This document shows, piece by piece, positions 35,901 through 44,875 of a stretch of 64,000 bases of DNA. The stretch covers positions 1,736,001-1,800,000 of the forward strand of contig NZ_CP020105.1 of the NCBI RefSeq assembly GCF_002067135.1. The letters run 5' to 3'. A model generated the notes under the pieces. The model saw only the letters and a program-made list of their open reading frames with translations. It was not told the origin of the DNA and searched no databases. The position numbers and the translations under genes are program-made. This DNA is from Spirosoma rigui (GTDB taxonomy: Bacteria; Bacteroidota; Bacteroidia; Cytophagales; Spirosomataceae). Within the stretch, counting starts at the first letter, position 1, and each line of letters begins with the position of its first letter.

Positions 35901-36605
35901 ATGGATGTAGAAATCTGGAGTGATGTCATGTGTCCTTTCTGCTACATTGGTAAGCGGAAGTTTGAGCATGCCCTGAGTCAGTTTGCCCATAAGGAGCAGA
36001 TAAACGTGGTCTGGAAGAGCTTTCAGCTCAATCCCGATATGAAGACCGAACCGGGTAAAAATATCAACCAGTATCTGGCGGAAGTAAAAGGCTGGAGCCT
36101 GGACGAAGCGCAACGTATGAACGACCGTGTTAAGGCTATGGCAAGCGAGGTTGGATTGACCTACGACTTCGATAAGGCCGTCGTGGCAAACTCCTGGGAT
36201 GCGCACCGGTTAATTCAATTGGCCAAGCAGCATGGTCTGGGCGATGCCGCCGAAGAACGCCTGTTCCTGGCTTATTTCACCGAAGGCCGCGACACCTCCG
36301 ATCACGCTACACTCCTTGAACTGGGAACTGAAATTGGTATCCCGACTGCCGATGTTCAACAAATGCTGGCCAGCAGTCAGTATGCCGAAGCGGTTAGTCA
36401 GGACATTTACGAGGCACAGCAGGTAGGGGCCCGGGGGGTACCATTCTTCGTCCTCGACCGTCGCTATGCAGTTTCAGGCGCTCAGCAGCCCGAAACATTC
36501 CTTAGTGCGCTTGATACCGCCTGGACTGCGTGGCAAAAGGCGAATCCTGCCGTTGCCAACCTGTCGACCGACGGACCAGCCTGCACACCCGGCGAAGTTT
36601 GTTAA
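35901..36605 (+). CDS. FrnE-like DsbA-family thiol oxidoreductase
   Basis: The protein has 234 residues. It begins MDVEIWSDVMCPFCYIGKRKF, with the active-site C-P-F-C of the DsbA/FrnE group (about 11-14) at the end of the first strand. The helical insert and the cis-proline region VGARGVPFFVLDRRYAVSGAQ (about 175-195) follow the thioredoxin fold. The C-terminal DGPACTPGEVC adds a second cysteine pair (C-x5-C), reminiscent of the extra C-terminal cysteines described for FrnE of Deinococcus. There is no signal peptide, so it acts in the cytoplasm on disulfides during oxidative stress. Only 12 bp separates it from yceI, so they are one operon. Confidence 0.9.
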   Translation: MDVEIWSDVMCPFCYIGKRKFEHALSQFAHKEQINVVWKSFQLNPDMKTEPGKNINQYLAEVKGWSLDEAQRMNDRVKAMASEVGLTYDFDKAVVANSWDAHRLIQLAKQHGLGDAAEERLFLAYFTEGRDTSDHATLLELGTEIGIPTADVQQMLASSQYAEAVSQDIYEAQQVGARGVPFFVLDRRYAVSGAQQPETFLSALDTAWTAWQKANPAVANLSTDGPACTPGEVC

Positions 36606-36673
36606 AGTCCACCTGCTGATTTTCAGGGCTGACTTCGAAAGTCAACCTTCACTTACCAATATACAACCTACCT

Positions 36674-37306
36674 ATGGAACTGTTAGATGCGTTAAACTGG
36701 CGGTACGCTGCCAAAAAAATGAATGGCCAGCGGGTACCCGCAGAAAAACTGGATACCATTCTGGAAGCCATTCGCCTGTCGGCCTCATCGGTGGGGTTAC
36801 AGCCCTACACGGTGCTGGTAATCGACAACCACGAGCTGAAAGGGAAAATTCACGAATTGGCCTGTCCGCAGCCTCAGATTGTTGAAGGGTCGCACCTGCT
36901 GGTATTCGCGGCCTGGACGGAAATTGAAGCCCAACAGATCGACGACTACATGAAACTGATTGCCGAAACGCGCCAGACGACTGTTGAGTCGCTTACGCCC
37001 TTCGCCGATTCGATCAAAGGGAACATCCTCAGCCGGACGCCCGAAGCGCGTGCCGATTGGGCCGCCCGTCAGGCATACATCGCCCTGGGCTCGGGCCTGA
37101 TTGCAGCTGCCACCGAACAGGTCGATGCCACACCGATGGAAGGGTTCAATGCCGACGTTCTCGATGAGATACTGGATCTACCCGCTAAAGGGCTGCACAG
37201 CGTATCGATACTGGCGCTGGGTTTCCGGGATGAAGAACGAGACTTCCTGTCGAAAGCCCCCAAAGTAAGACGTGCTAAAGAGGACTTATTTATCGAGTTC
37301 GCTTAA
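36674..37306 (+). CDS. Nitroreductase-family NAD(P)H-dependent flavoprotein
   Basis: The protein has 210 residues. The N-terminus ALNWRYAAKKMNGQRVPAEKLD includes the R-Y-A/S-x-K motif that binds FMN phosphate in this family. IRLSASSVGLQPYTVLVI and SHLLVFAAWTEI follow. ARQAYIALGSGLIAAATEQVDATPMEGFN is the conserved middle block, with the C-terminal ILALGFRDEERDF. It should bind FMN and reduce quinones, nitro compounds or related electrophiles with NAD(P)H. It ends the operon with yceI and the FrnE-like gene, and a strong terminator follows at 37325. The group as a whole looks like a redox or electrophile stress module. Confidence 0.92.
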   Translation: MELLDALNWRYAAKKMNGQRVPAEKLDTILEAIRLSASSVGLQPYTVLVIDNHELKGKIHELACPQPQIVEGSHLLVFAAWTEIEAQQIDDYMKLIAETRQTTVESLTPFADSIKGNILSRTPEARADWAARQAYIALGSGLIAAATEQVDATPMEGFNADVLDEILDLPAKGLHSVSILALGFRDEERDFLSKAPKVRRAKEDLFIEFA

Positions 37307-37324
37307 ATTTTACTGATTTTAGCC

Positions 37325-37370
37325 TAAGCATAAAACCCCGCTATCAGTCGATGGCGGGGTTTTATGCTTA
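37325..37370. terminator. Terminator after the yceI/dsbA/nitroreductase operon
   Basis: A 17-bp stem (37325-37341 with 37354-37370), extended by three weaker pairs, has AAAACCCC/GGGGTTTT inside. The TTTT in the right arm favours termination of the plus-strand operon; the minus-strand gene from the right may also use it. Confidence 0.9.
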
Positions 37371-37401
37371 CCGGACTTGTATAGTCATGCTACGGCATAA
37401 A

Positions 37402-38154
37402 TCACCACATACGGCTGACGATGTAATTAATGACCAGATTGACGAGCAGAGCTAGCAGAAAAGAAATGCCAACCGAAAAGGCCTGTAGCAGAAATGCCTG
37501 CAGGAATAGAAAAGTCGTGAAACCGAATAGCCCGCTTACCAGCCCGCGCAACACCGTGACGGTGGCGTTGTTCCCCTGCAGATAGTGGGTGAAGATGGCC
37601 AGAATGGAGGTAATGATAGGGAAGGGGGTAAGAATTCCGCTCCAGGTAGGGCCGAGCACTGTGGCAAGGCCGGTAATAAGGATAACAAAGAGGGTGGCTA
37701 CCACCATTCGAATCAGCATGTCGAATGGCAGACGTTTGGCCGGGGGCTGGTGTGCCGTTGGGACTGGGAAAAAGTAAAGAGCCACAACAACGCACATCAG
37801 CGTAATGCCGTAAACGACAAACAGGTTAAACTTGAACAGATCGAACAGTAGGGCAACCAGCACATATACCAGGTAAGACGTAAGGATGGTAATCAGCCAG
37901 TTGAAATGTTTCGAAAGCTGGGCATAGCAGTAGCAGAAACTAATCAGCGAGATGATGCCCGTCAGGATGCCCGGTACCGACCGAATACCGAAAGCTGTTC
38001 CCTGCTCAAGAATGAAAAACAGGAGTATAGGGCCGGCAATCCAGGGCATACTGGCTACTAATCCGCCTACTTTATAGCCCCATTTGCGGCTGATTACGGT
38101 AATCAGGCCAATGACTAGTGGCATTAAGGTTATTTTGACGAGCAGGATGTTCAT
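37402..38154 (-). CDS. Integral membrane protein of unknown function
   Basis: The protein has 250 residues with seven to eight hydrophobic helices. A conserved-looking start is KWGYKVGGLVASMPWIAGPILLFFILEQG, and the second half has TWSGILTPFPIITSILAIFTH. The two halves look alike, with a glycine/proline-rich loop in each, which suggests an internal duplication like that of small transporter families. I do not recognise a named domain; it has a GlpM/permease-like look, but no signature to confirm it. It is not in an operon with either neighbour. Confidence 0.7.
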   Translation of the reverse strand: MNILLVKITLMPLVIGLITVISRKWGYKVGGLVASMPWIAGPILLFFILEQGTAFGIRSVPGILTGIISLISFCYCYAQLSKHFNWLITILTSYLVYVLVALLFDLFKFNLFVVYGITLMCVVVALYFFPVPTAHQPPAKRLPFDMLIRMVVATLFVILITGLATVLGPTWSGILTPFPIITSILAIFTHYLQGNNATVTVLRGLVSGLFGFTTFLFLQAFLLQAFSVGISFLLALLVNLVINYIVSRMW

Positions 38155-38433
38155 GCAGAACCGGGTAGTCGCTAATACCGGGCGAAGTTACAAGCAACTT
38201 TTTGCTGCAATGGTGTTGTCCCGTAAAGTTGTCCCAGTCTGGGCAGTTGCGGAGGGTTTACTGGCCGATTAAGACTTTTTCAGTAGTAAAACAGACAAGC
38301 CGACTTCTCTGAAATGGGCATACAGGTGTACATACCTTATTATTGGTCCTTCGTGTGGGCAACCCGCTGCCTGAATTGGATTTGTCTTGAACGGTCCCTT
38401 CGTACCATTTACCCGCTATCAGTTGACGATAAA

Positions 38434-40926
38434 ATGACACAACCCGAGTTTCTCCGAAAAAGCACGCTTCTCGTCTTATCTATGCTGGCCCTCGCCAGTT
38501 CCGCTTTCAGCCAGTCTTCCTTAACGCTTTGGTATACCAAACCGGCTACTACCTGGGTAGAAGCTCTACCCGTGGGTAATGGCCGTATTGGCGGAATGGT
38601 GTTTGGTGGTGTAGATAACGAATTGATTCAACTGAATGAAAGCACACTTTACAGCGGAGGTCCTGTAAAACGGAATATAAACCCCGACGCTCATACCTAC
38701 TTACCGCAGATTCGGGAGGCCTTGCTCACGAACGAAGACTATACCAAAGCCAACGAACTGACCAAAAAGATGCAGGGGCTGTACACCGAATCGTACATGC
38801 CGCTGGGTGACCTGGTGATCCGGCAAACCCGCACGGGGGGCTCGCCTACGGACTATTACCGGGATCTGGATATTGAAAAAGCCGTTGCTACGACGCGCTT
38901 CACGGTTGGCGGGGTCACGTACAAACGCGAGGTATTTACCAACGCTCCCGACAACGTAATGGTGGTGCGGCTGACGGCCAGCCGGAAGGGCATGCTGACA
39001 TTCGATGTATCAGCCAGAAGTCAGCTACGCCACCAGCTATCGGCGAATGGCAGCAGCGAACTGGTTGTTAGCGGTAAAGCACCGGCTCACGTCGACCCCA
39101 ACTATTACAACCCTAAAGACCGAGAGCCTGTAGTCTACGAAGATACCTCAGGTTGCAACGGCATGCGTTTCCAGTACCGGATCAAAGCAATGCCAACGGA
39201 CGGCACTGTCATGACCGACACGGCCGGTATTCACGTGAAAGGCGCCAGCGAGGTCGTGCTGTACATAGCTGCAGCCACCAGTTTTAACGGGTTCGATAAA
39301 TGTCCGGATCGTGATGGAAAAGACGAGAAACAACTGACGGCGTCTATTATCAAGAAAGCTGCGCAGCAGACCTACGCTGCTTTGCTCAGGAACCATCAGG
39401 CCGATTACCAGCGGTATTTCAACCGGCTCTCCTTTACCATTAGTGACACCACCAACCGGGCGGCTGGTCAGACCATGCCAGCCAACGAACGCTTACAGGC
39501 TTACACGAAAGGGAGCTACGACCCGTCGCTCGAAACCCTGTATTTTCAGTATGGGCGGTATTTGCTGATCTCATCATCGCGGCCGGGTGGGCCGCCTGCC
39601 AACCTGCAGGGAATCTGGAACAAGGAGTTGCGGGCCCCCTGGAGCTCCAACTATACGATCAACATCAACACCCAGATGAACTACTGGCCGTCTGAAACGA
39701 CCAATCTCTCCGAAATGCACCTGCCGTTGCTGGACTGGATCAAAAATCTGTCGGTGACCGGAACCAACACCGCAAAAGAATTCTATGGGGCAAAGGGTTG
39801 GGTAGCTCACCATAACTCGGAGATCTGGGGTACCTCCAATGCAGTGGGCGACAAAGGGGCCGGGGACCCGGTCTGGGCAAACTGGTACATGGGGGGCAAC
39901 TGGCTCTGTCAGCATCTGTGGGAACACTACGCGTTTACGGGCGACAGGAAATTTCTGGCCGAAAAAGCGTACCCAATCATGAAGCAGGCAGCTCTGTTTA
40001 CCCTCGACTGGCTGGTTGAGGACAAAAACGGGTATCTGGTGACGGCACCCTCAACTACCCCGGAAAACCTGTTTAAGGACAAAGACGGCAAACAACAGGG
40101 GGTATCTGTGGCAACGACTATGGATATGTCCATCATCTGGGATCTGTTCACCAATCTGATCGACGCGGCCGATGTACTGGGTACGGACGCAGCCTTCCGG
40201 AATACACTCATCGACAAGCGAAAGAAGTTGTTCCCCATGCACATCGGTGAAAAAGGGCAATTACTGGAATGGTACAAGGACTTTACCGAAACCGACCTGC
40301 AACACCGGCACGTATCGCACTTGTTTGGTCTGCATCCCGGCCGCCAGCTATCGGTTTTGCGAACACCGGACTATTTCAAAGCGGCCAGGAAAACCCTGGA
40401 GATACGGGGCGATGGTGGTACTGGCTGGAGCCGGGGCTGGAAAATTAACTTCTGGGCCCGCCTGCTCGATGGTGACCATGCCTACACCCTGATTCGACAG
40501 CTTCTGCACTACACGGACGATAGCGGTGAACACATGCGGGGGGGAGGCACTTATCCCAATTTTTTCGATGCCCACCCGCCTTTCCAGATCGATGGTAATT
40601 TTGGGGGCACGGCAGGAATGGCCGAGATGCTCCTGCAAAGTCATCTCAATGAGGTACATCTGCTTCCTGCCCTGCCCCGCCTGTGGAAAGAGGGGAGTAT
40701 AAACGGGCTAAAGGCAAGAGGGGCTTTCGAGATAGGTATCCAGTGGAAAAATCATCAGCTTACCCAGGCAACCGTCACCTCCCTGAACGGGGGCAGGTGC
40801 GTAGTGAGAACGGCACAGCCAATTGCGGTGAAAGGTGTGTCTGCCAAATCGGAGAAAACGGCTCAGGGCTACGTTACTTCTTTTGCAACCACAAAAGGGA
40901 AAGTCTATCAGGTAACGGTGCTCTAG
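38434..40926 (+). CDS. Glycoside hydrolase family 95 (alpha-L-fucosidase / alpha-L-galactosidase)
   Basis: The protein has 830 residues from the ATG at 38434. The frame extends upstream, but the ATG gives a proper signal peptide (STLLVLSMLALASSAFSQ). The N-terminal GH95 domain starts LWYTKPATTWVEALPVGNGRIGGMVFGG. The catalytic (alpha/alpha)6 barrel has NINTQMNYWPSETTNL, with the Asn residues that polarise water, then PSTTPENLF with the general acid Glu region, and QIDGNFGGTAGMAEMLLQSH with the conserved Asp. GH95 enzymes invert alpha-1,2-linked L-fucose or related L-galactose in glycans. A periplasmic location is expected. No SusC/SusD pair is adjacent, so it is not a full polysaccharide utilisation locus. 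Confidence 0.95.
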   Translation: MTQPEFLRKSTLLVLSMLALASSAFSQSSLTLWYTKPATTWVEALPVGNGRIGGMVFGGVDNELIQLNESTLYSGGPVKRNINPDAHTYLPQIREALLTNEDYTKANELTKKMQGLYTESYMPLGDLVIRQTRTGGSPTDYYRDLDIEKAVATTRFTVGGVTYKREVFTNAPDNVMVVRLTASRKGMLTFDVSARSQLRHQLSANGSSELVVSGKAPAHVDPNYYNPKDREPVVYEDTSGCNGMRFQYRIKAMPTDGTVMTDTAGIHVKGASEVVLYIAAATSFNGFDKCPDRDGKDEKQLTASIIKKAAQQTYAALLRNHQADYQRYFNRLSFTISDTTNRAAGQTMPANERLQAYTKGSYDPSLETLYFQYGRYLLISSSRPGGPPANLQGIWNKELRAPWSSNYTININTQMNYWPSETTNLSEMHLPLLDWIKNLSVTGTNTAKEFYGAKGWVAHHNSEIWGTSNAVGDKGAGDPVWANWYMGGNWLCQHLWEHYAFTGDRKFLAEKAYPIMKQAALFTLDWLVEDKNGYLVTAPSTTPENLFKDKDGKQQGVSVATTMDMSIIWDLFTNLIDAADVLGTDAAFRNTLIDKRKKLFPMHIGEKGQLLEWYKDFTETDLQHRHVSHLFGLHPGRQLSVLRTPDYFKAARKTLEIRGDGGTGWSRGWKINFWARLLDGDHAYTLIRQLLHYTDDSGEHMRGGGTYPNFFDAHPPFQIDGNFGGTAGMAEMLLQSHLNEVHLLPALPRLWKEGSINGLKARGAFEIGIQWKNHQLTQATVTSLNGGRCVVRTAQPIAVKGVSAKSEKTAQGYVTSFATTKGKVYQVTVL

Positions 40927-40946
40927 AAACGAATTATCTGTCGCTG

Positions 40947-40985
40947 AGGTCTGACCGCTTCTCCAAGAAGCGGTCAGACCTTTTT
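40947..40985 (+). terminator. Terminator after the GH95 gene
   Basis: A perfect 16-bp stem (40947-40962 with 40966-40981) and a 3-nt loop are followed by TTTTT. Confidence 0.95.
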
Positions 40986-41157
40986 GTTTAGCGCGTACCA
41001 GAGGGACAGACCCTGGTGTGACCCATTAATAAATATAGGCGGCAATTACCCCGAAAATAACGCACATTTAGCGAACCCATTGGTGACTTCTGTTTTTATT
41101 TCTTCAATTCAGTTAGTACATTTCTGGCTTCATATCCACCCCTAACATCTTGACATT

Positions 41158-41985
41158 GTGGCTACTCGTCGTTTACTGCTGCTGATACAACTGAGTGTGC
41201 TCCTGACAGTATCGAGCGTACTGGCCCAACGGTCGGTAATCTGGAAAGAGAAACCCGGTACCTGGTCACTCAACGTAGGTATGGGTCCATCCCGCTACCT
41301 TGGCGATCTGAATGAACGGTTTGATTTTGCTCATCTGCGACTTGGACTGGCCATGAGCGCTGCCGCCACGTACCGGGTGACCGACCAACTGGCACTACGG
41401 GGCGATATCGGCCTGTACTATATCCGGGGTACTCACAAGGATACCTACCTCTCGTTTAACAACCTGTCGTTTCATAGTGTCAATCCGGACATAGCAGTTG
41501 GGTTTCAGTACGACATCTGGCGCTCCGACAATAACAACTACGCCGTTGTTCCCTACGCAATTGCCGGTATTGGCGTCACTTACATGACACCAAGGGCCGA
41601 TTATAAGGGCACCTCCTACAGCCTGGCTCCTATGCATACGGAAGGCGTGGCGTATAACCGGTTGCCCTTAATTCTTCGGTACGGGATAGGCCTGCCGCTG
41701 TTCAGCACCGAGCGGTTCAAAGGGAATCTGGAAGGAATCTACACACACGTATCGAGCGACTACCTGGACGACGTCAGTACGCGCTACATCGATCGAAATG
41801 GTATGCCGACTATAGCCGCTTCCCTGGCCGACCGGGCTCCTGAAGTAGGAACTCCGCCCAATATAGTAGGAGCCAAGCGGGGCAATCCCAACCGAAATGA
41901 CGGGTACCTTACGCTGTCGGCCCGTCTTATTTTTATTATTATCACCCCCAGCCAGCGTAATTACCGGCGGATGTTCAGCCGTTAG
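41158..41985 (+). CDS. DUF6089-like outer-membrane beta-barrel protein
   Basis: The protein has 275 residues with a GTG start. The signal peptide is RRLLLLIQLSVLLTVSSVLAQ. The mature part alternates hydrophobic and polar residues in strands such as GTWSLNVGMGPSRYLGDLNE and the LRGDIGLYYIRGTHKDT region, and ends with a short strand, LTLSARLIFIII. This is the plan of the small outer-membrane barrels (DUF6089 type) widespread in Bacteroidota. The exact role is unknown. No ATG is available near the signal peptide, so the GTG is the most likely start. The gene is monocistronic. Confidence 0.78.
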   Translation: MATRRLLLLIQLSVLLTVSSVLAQRSVIWKEKPGTWSLNVGMGPSRYLGDLNERFDFAHLRLGLAMSAAATYRVTDQLALRGDIGLYYIRGTHKDTYLSFNNLSFHSVNPDIAVGFQYDIWRSDNNNYAVVPYAIAGIGVTYMTPRADYKGTSYSLAPMHTEGVAYNRLPLILRYGIGLPLFSTERFKGNLEGIYTHVSSDYLDDVSTRYIDRNGMPTIAASLADRAPEVGTPPNIVGAKRGNPNRNDGYLTLSARLIFIIITPSQRNYRRMFSR

Positions 41986-42005
41986 GGTTTTGAGGGCGTT
42001 TGCCT

Positions 42006-42013
42006 TATTTTTG
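42006..42013 (+). promoter_or_regulatory. -7 promoter element TATTTTTG
   Basis: An exact TAnnTTTG match lies 17 bp before the first ATG (42031) of the prenyl synthase gene and 35 bp before a second in-frame ATG (42049). Confidence 0.55.
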
Positions 42014-42030
42014 GGGCAAAACCTTGCGGA

Positions 42031-43020
42031 ATGACGCTCGAAAACCGAATGAGTCCAGCCACTTTTGTAGACGCGATTCAACACCAACTTCAACTTACCC
42101 AATACGGCCAGTACCCGCCTGAGCTATACGATCCCATCCGGTATATCATGAACCTCGGCGGTAAGCGCATACGCCCGCTGATGACCCTGATGGCTGCTTA
42201 CCTCTTCACCAACGACTGGCAGAAGGCTATTGAGCCTGCGCTGGGTGTTGAGGTCTTTCATAACTTCACCCTCATGCATGACGACATCATGGACCAGGCA
42301 CCCCTACGTCGGGGTCAGCCAACGGTGCATGAAAAATGGAATCAGAATATTGCCATCCTGTCGGGCGATGTCATGCTGGTTAATGCCTACGAGTTGCTGC
42401 TGGCCGTTGAGGCCGATAAGCTGAAGGCGGTCATGACCCGGTTTAGCCGGACGGCCGCCGACGTGTGTGAAGGCCAGCAGCTGGACATGAACTTCGAGAA
42501 GCGCTGGGACGTAACGGAAGCTGAATACATCGAAATGATCCGGCTGAAAACATCGGTTTTGCTCGGTTATGCTCTGGAACTTGGGGGGCTGATTGCCGGG
42601 GCTGATGCCGAAACAACGCGCCATCTGTATGAAGGGGGCGTAAACATTGGTATCGGGTTTCAGTTGAAAGATGACCTGCTCGACGTATATGGCGATCCCG
42701 AGAAGTTTGGTAAGCAGGTGGGAGGGGATATTCTGGCGAACAAAAAAACGTTTCTTTTGATTGAAGCCCTTGAACAGGCAAAAGGACCCGTTCGGGACGA
42801 GTTGACAGGTTGGCTCACCAGACCCGTAACCGACAAAGCAGAAAAGGTAAAAGCAGTCACGGCTATCTACGAACAGCTCAAAATCCGGCAGCTTGCCGAG
42901 AGCCGGATTAGCGACTATTTTGCCCGGGGCTTTGCCAACTTTGACCAGATCGATGCCGACCCTGACCGTAAGGCCCTGCTCGTCCAGTTTGTCCGGCAAC
43001 TTGCCGAGCGGGAAAGCTGA
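42031..43020 (+). CDS. Short-chain polyprenyl diphosphate synthase (probably farnesyl/geranylgeranyl)
   Basis: The protein has 329 residues. The substrate-binding block is MNLGGKRIRPLMTLMAAYLF (about 40-59), the first Asp-rich motif is DDIMD in FHNFTLMHDDIMDQAPLRRG (about 84-91), and the second is KDDLLDVYGD (about 215). A bulky Phe sits five residues before the first DDxxD, which usually limits the product to C15-C20. The enzyme condenses isopentenyl diphosphate with allylic diphosphates and supplies chains for menaquinone, carotenoids or undecaprenyl lipids. Product length is inferred from one residue. An in-frame ATG six codons later (42049) is a possible alternative start. The rhomboid gene follows after 97 bp. 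Confidence 0.93.
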   Translation: MTLENRMSPATFVDAIQHQLQLTQYGQYPPELYDPIRYIMNLGGKRIRPLMTLMAAYLFTNDWQKAIEPALGVEVFHNFTLMHDDIMDQAPLRRGQPTVHEKWNQNIAILSGDVMLVNAYELLLAVEADKLKAVMTRFSRTAADVCEGQQLDMNFEKRWDVTEAEYIEMIRLKTSVLLGYALELGGLIAGADAETTRHLYEGGVNIGIGFQLKDDLLDVYGDPEKFGKQVGGDILANKKTFLLIEALEQAKGPVRDELTGWLTRPVTDKAEKVKAVTAIYEQLKIRQLAESRISDYFARGFANFDQIDADPDRKALLVQFVRQLAERES

Positions 43021-43117
43021 ATGCAGACGTACCAGGTGGGACTCAGCGTAGAGAACGAACGTTGACCAGCCTGTATCCGGAGGCATTCATCACACACATA
43101 CTATTGTTCATTAAATC

Positions 43118-43738
43118 ATGAGTGTCACCCTGATTCTTATTGTTGTAACCGCTGGTATTAGTTTGCTGGCGTGGAATAACCCGTCGCTGATGGATCGCTG
43201 GATTATGAATCCATACCAGGTGGCCCGGCGGGGGCAATACTACCGGCTGCTGACATCGGGTTTCCTGCACGCCGACTGGGGGCATCTATTCTTTAATATG
43301 CTCAGCCTGTACTTTTTCGGCGGGGTAATTGAACAGGTATTTACCGCACTTTTTGGTACCCTGGGACCGCTTTACCTGGTTGGTTTCTACCTGATCGCCA
43401 TCCTGATCTCCGACATACCCACCTTTCTCAAGCATCGTAACGATCCGGGCTATAACTCGCTGGGGGCGTCGGGGGGCGTATCCGCTATTGTTTTTGCGGC
43501 AATCCTATTCAGCCCTCTGTCCCAGATTTGCCTGTATTTCGCCCTGTGTGTACCCGGATTCATTTTTGGTGCCCTTTACCTGGCGTATTCGTATTATGAA
43601 TCACGGCGGGGTATGGGAAGCGTAAACCACGATGCCCACTTTTACGGTGCTCTGTTTGGGATCGTGTTTATGATTGTTCTGTATCCGGCTGTATTGCCTA
43701 ACTTTATTCAGCAGGTAGCAGGCTGGCGGCTGTTCTAG
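43118..43738 (+). CDS. Rhomboid-family intramembrane serine protease
   Basis: The protein has 206 residues and six hydrophobic segments. The catalytic serine is in SLGASGGVSAIVFAA (about 114-129), the G-x-S-G signature, and the partner histidine is in NHDAHFYGALFGIVFM (about 170-185). The early helix boundary TSGFLHADWGHLFFNMLSLYFFGG (about 48-71) is also conserved. Rhomboids cleave transmembrane helices of substrate proteins inside the membrane. This small form lacks extra domains. Substrates in Bacteroidota are mostly unknown. A perfect hairpin lies just after the gene, 8 bp before the LytTR gene. Confidence 0.92.
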   Translation: MSVTLILIVVTAGISLLAWNNPSLMDRWIMNPYQVARRGQYYRLLTSGFLHADWGHLFFNMLSLYFFGGVIEQVFTALFGTLGPLYLVGFYLIAILISDIPTFLKHRNDPGYNSLGASGGVSAIVFAAILFSPLSQICLYFALCVPGFIFGALYLAYSYYESRRGMGSVNHDAHFYGALFGIVFMIVLYPAVLPNFIQQVAGWRLF

Positions 43739-43776
43739 GCTGGCGTACATTCGGTAGGTAATCCAGGTGCTCAAAT

Positions 43777-43797
43777 CAACAGACGATACGTCTGTTG
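43777..43797 (+). promoter_or_regulatory. Perfect hairpin between rhomboid and LytTR genes
   Basis: CAACAGACG and CGTCTGTTG form a perfect 9-bp inverted repeat around ATA, 7 bp before the LytTR ATG. There is no T run, so an operator or a leader structure is as likely as a terminator. Confidence 0.55.
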
Positions 43798-43804
43798 TCT
43801 GTTT

Positions 43805-44740
43805 ATGTTCAGGTTACTACGTCAGCCATACCCCACCGATGAGTCGGTACGTCGCCAACTCATAAAAGCAACGCTTACCGGTTTGTTCGTTGGCTTGTTC
43901 CTGCTGGCGTTTCAGCCGTTTGGGCTGGACGATTGGATGACGACCAGCAAAGCGCCGAAAATTTTGGGCTTTGGTCTGGTCACCCTGCTGGTTATGCTGG
44001 CCGATTCGCTGCTTTTGCCTGCGTTGTTCCCTCGTTTTTTCTCCGATCAATTCTGGACTGTCGGTCGGGAAATAGGCCGTACCATCGCACTGATAGTTGT
44101 CATTGCGCTTGGCAACCGGCTGTACCTGGCGTGGCTTATTCCATCGTATATTTCAGCTTACAGCTGGATATCTATGCTGGGGATGACATTCATTGTCGGC
44201 ATTTTTCCAACGGTTGGTGCCGTACTTCTCAACTACATTGTTCAACTCCGCAAGTACACCCGTGCCGCTGCCGCCCTTCCTGAACATCGGGAAGCTGTAA
44301 CTCCCAGGGAGCCGTGGCAGCGGGAGCAAATTTCAGTCGTTCGGACAGACGATAGCCCGGATACGATGCTGATTCTTGTGGCTGACAATGAAAAGGATGC
44401 CGTTACTCTTCCAGCAACGGCCTTACTTTTCATCGAGTCGAGCGATAATTACTGTACCGTAGTCTACCAGCACGGTAACCCTGCCACGCCCGGCAAGCCC
44501 TCAAAACCACTTCTTCGCAGTAGCCTGAGTCGCCTTGAAGCCCAGATCGCGGCTAAACCCAACCTAGTGGCACACATCGTCCGCTGCCACCGGTCCTACG
44601 TTGTTAACCTCGACCGGGTGGAGCGCGTGACGGGCAATGCGCAGGGCTACAAACTACACCTGCTGGGTGGTCAGTTTCAGATACCCGTTGCCCGACGATT
44701 CAACGATACGCTGATCAGCCAGCTCAAATCGCTGATGTGA
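43805..44740 (+). CDS. Membrane-anchored LytTR-domain transcriptional regulator
   Basis: The protein has 311 residues. Residues about 20-145 form four membrane helices (LTGLFVGLFLLAFQPFGL and later LVTLLVMLADSLLLP, IALIVVIALGNRLYLAWLI, FIVGIFPTVGAVLLNYIVQL). The C-terminal LytTR DNA-binding domain (about 205-308) has ATALLFIESSDNYCTVVYQ, LVAHIVRCHRSYVVNLDRVERV and YKLHLLGGQFQIPVARRF, the hallmark R-C-H-R-S-Y/F-x-V-N block. This one-component arrangement without a receiver domain suggests that the membrane part senses something directly. The DUF2306-like gene follows after an overlap-free 135-bp gap with its own promoter element. Target genes are unknown. Confidence 0.92.
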   Translation: MFRLLRQPYPTDESVRRQLIKATLTGLFVGLFLLAFQPFGLDDWMTTSKAPKILGFGLVTLLVMLADSLLLPALFPRFFSDQFWTVGREIGRTIALIVVIALGNRLYLAWLIPSYISAYSWISMLGMTFIVGIFPTVGAVLLNYIVQLRKYTRAAAALPEHREAVTPREPWQREQISVVRTDDSPDTMLILVADNEKDAVTLPATALLFIESSDNYCTVVYQHGNPATPGKPSKPLLRSSLSRLEAQIAAKPNLVAHIVRCHRSYVVNLDRVERVTGNAQGYKLHLLGGQFQIPVARRFNDTLISQLKSLM

Positions 44741-44837
44741 GGGGTTATCTCACCGGCCCGAGTCACCTGTTGGTTTGCCAAACGTCCCAAATCATGCTGT
44801 ACGGCCCTTCAAATGGCCTTATGATGGCGAAACGCCC

Positions 44838-44845
44838 TACGTTTG
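44838..44845 (+). promoter_or_regulatory. -7 promoter element TACGTTTG
   Basis: An exact TAnnTTTG match lies 30 bp before the ATG of the membrane protein gene at 44876; it also overlaps an unlikely TTG start (44843). Confidence 0.5.
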
Positions 44846-44875
44846 TTTCGTCAAATCGCACTCATAAATACAGTC

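Noticed and set aside
38314..38433. Longer GH95 N-terminus
   Set aside because: It would put 40 residues, including Trp/Cys-rich ones, before a normal signal peptide; the ATG at 38434 is better.
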